Shown here piece after piece: positions 12,397-12,483 of a stretch of 12,483 nucleotides of DNA. The DNA is from Nitriliruptoraceae bacterium. Lineage in GTDB: Bacteria; Actinomycetota; Nitriliruptoria; Nitriliruptorales; Nitriliruptoraceae. A model generated the notes under the pieces. It did no database searches. It was not told the origin of the DNA and was given only the letters and a program-made list of their open reading frames with translations. The stretch's first letter is position 1. Each line of letters starts with the position of its first letter. The position numbers and the translations under genes are program-made. Where the stretch lies: assembly GCA_007134165.1 (NCBI GenBank), contig SLLJ01000269.1, positions 1 to 12,483 on the forward strand. Direction: 5' to 3'.

Positions 12397-12483
12397 GGGC
12401 GGGTGGCGGAATTGGCAGACGCGCACGGTTCAGGTCCGTGTGTCCTTATGGACATGGGGGTTCAAGTCCCCCCTCGCCCACCA
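12397..12483 (+). tRNA. leuT: tRNA-Leu (anticodon CAG)
   Basis: The gene is 87 nt and fully contained. The acceptor stem GGGCGGG pairs with CTCGCCC (one G-T pair). The D-arm region reads TGGCGGAATTGGCAGACGCG, typical of tRNA-Leu. The anticodon stem CACGG/CCGTG encloses loop TTCAGGT, with anticodon CAG at 12431-12433 reading CUG codons. A long variable arm GTCC-TTAT-GGAC marks it as class II. The T-arm is GGGGG-TTCAAGT-CCCCC, followed by discriminator A and an encoded CCA at the window end. A tRNA-Leu next to fhaA is also seen in Mycobacterium. CUG is a main Leu codon in this GC-rich DNA. Confidence 0.97.

Overview
The window is GC-rich bacterial chromosome, almost fully coding. Its gene content points to the Actinomycetota. 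The minus-strand cluster fhaA-fhaB-pstP-rodA-pbpA-pknB, next to a tRNA-Leu(CAG), is the cell-wall growth and Ser/Thr phospho-signalling operon that actinobacteria usually carry near the replication origin. Many products are acidic and the cluster has only one kinase (no pknA). This would fit a deep-branching or halotolerant lineage such as the Nitriliruptoria or relatives, but that placement is a guess.

Layout, left to right. (1) Positions 1-134 hold the 3' end of a plus-strand gene that looks like the C-terminus of an eRF1-fold (Rv2629/baeRF-like) ribosome-associated protein. (2) Positions 221-1057 hold a TPR-like protein of unknown role. Its 3' end overlaps, tail to tail, the next gene. (3) Positions 1026-4869 hold a copper module: a SigC-like ECF sigma factor (minus strand), then, read divergently, a zinc-finger membrane anti-sigma candidate, a CopC-CopD fusion (YcnJ-like) and a YcnI-like DUF1775 protein. 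The three plus-strand genes are joined by 4-base stop/start overlaps. The 195-bp divergent spacer carries two outward-facing GGGAACC boxes and a tandem 17-bp repeat. (4) Positions 4881-12163, all on the minus strand, hold fhaA, fhaB, pstP, rodA, pbpA and pknB. Genes from fhaB to pbpA overlap by 4 bases each, fhaA and fhaB are 1 base apart, and only pknB has a longer gap (85 bp). (5) Positions 12397-12483 hold tRNA-Leu(CAG) on the plus strand, with its own promoter, divergent from fhaA.

How the genes work together. RodA (SEDS glycosyltransferase) and PbpA (class B transpeptidase) form a peptidoglycan synthase pair. PknB senses wall fragments through PASTA domains and phosphorylates partners, PstP reverses this, and FhaA and FhaB read phosphothreonine marks. 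In the copper module the sigma factor is probably held by the membrane zinc-finger protein and probably switches on the CopCD/YcnI uptake genes. This is inferred from gene order and family knowledge.

The most unusual place is the junction of the two modules (about 4564-5060). There ycnI and pknB converge with an 11-bp gap, and both end in long Pro-Glu repeats encoded by hexamer-like arrays, so the DNA is an imperfect inverted repeat around the two stop codons.
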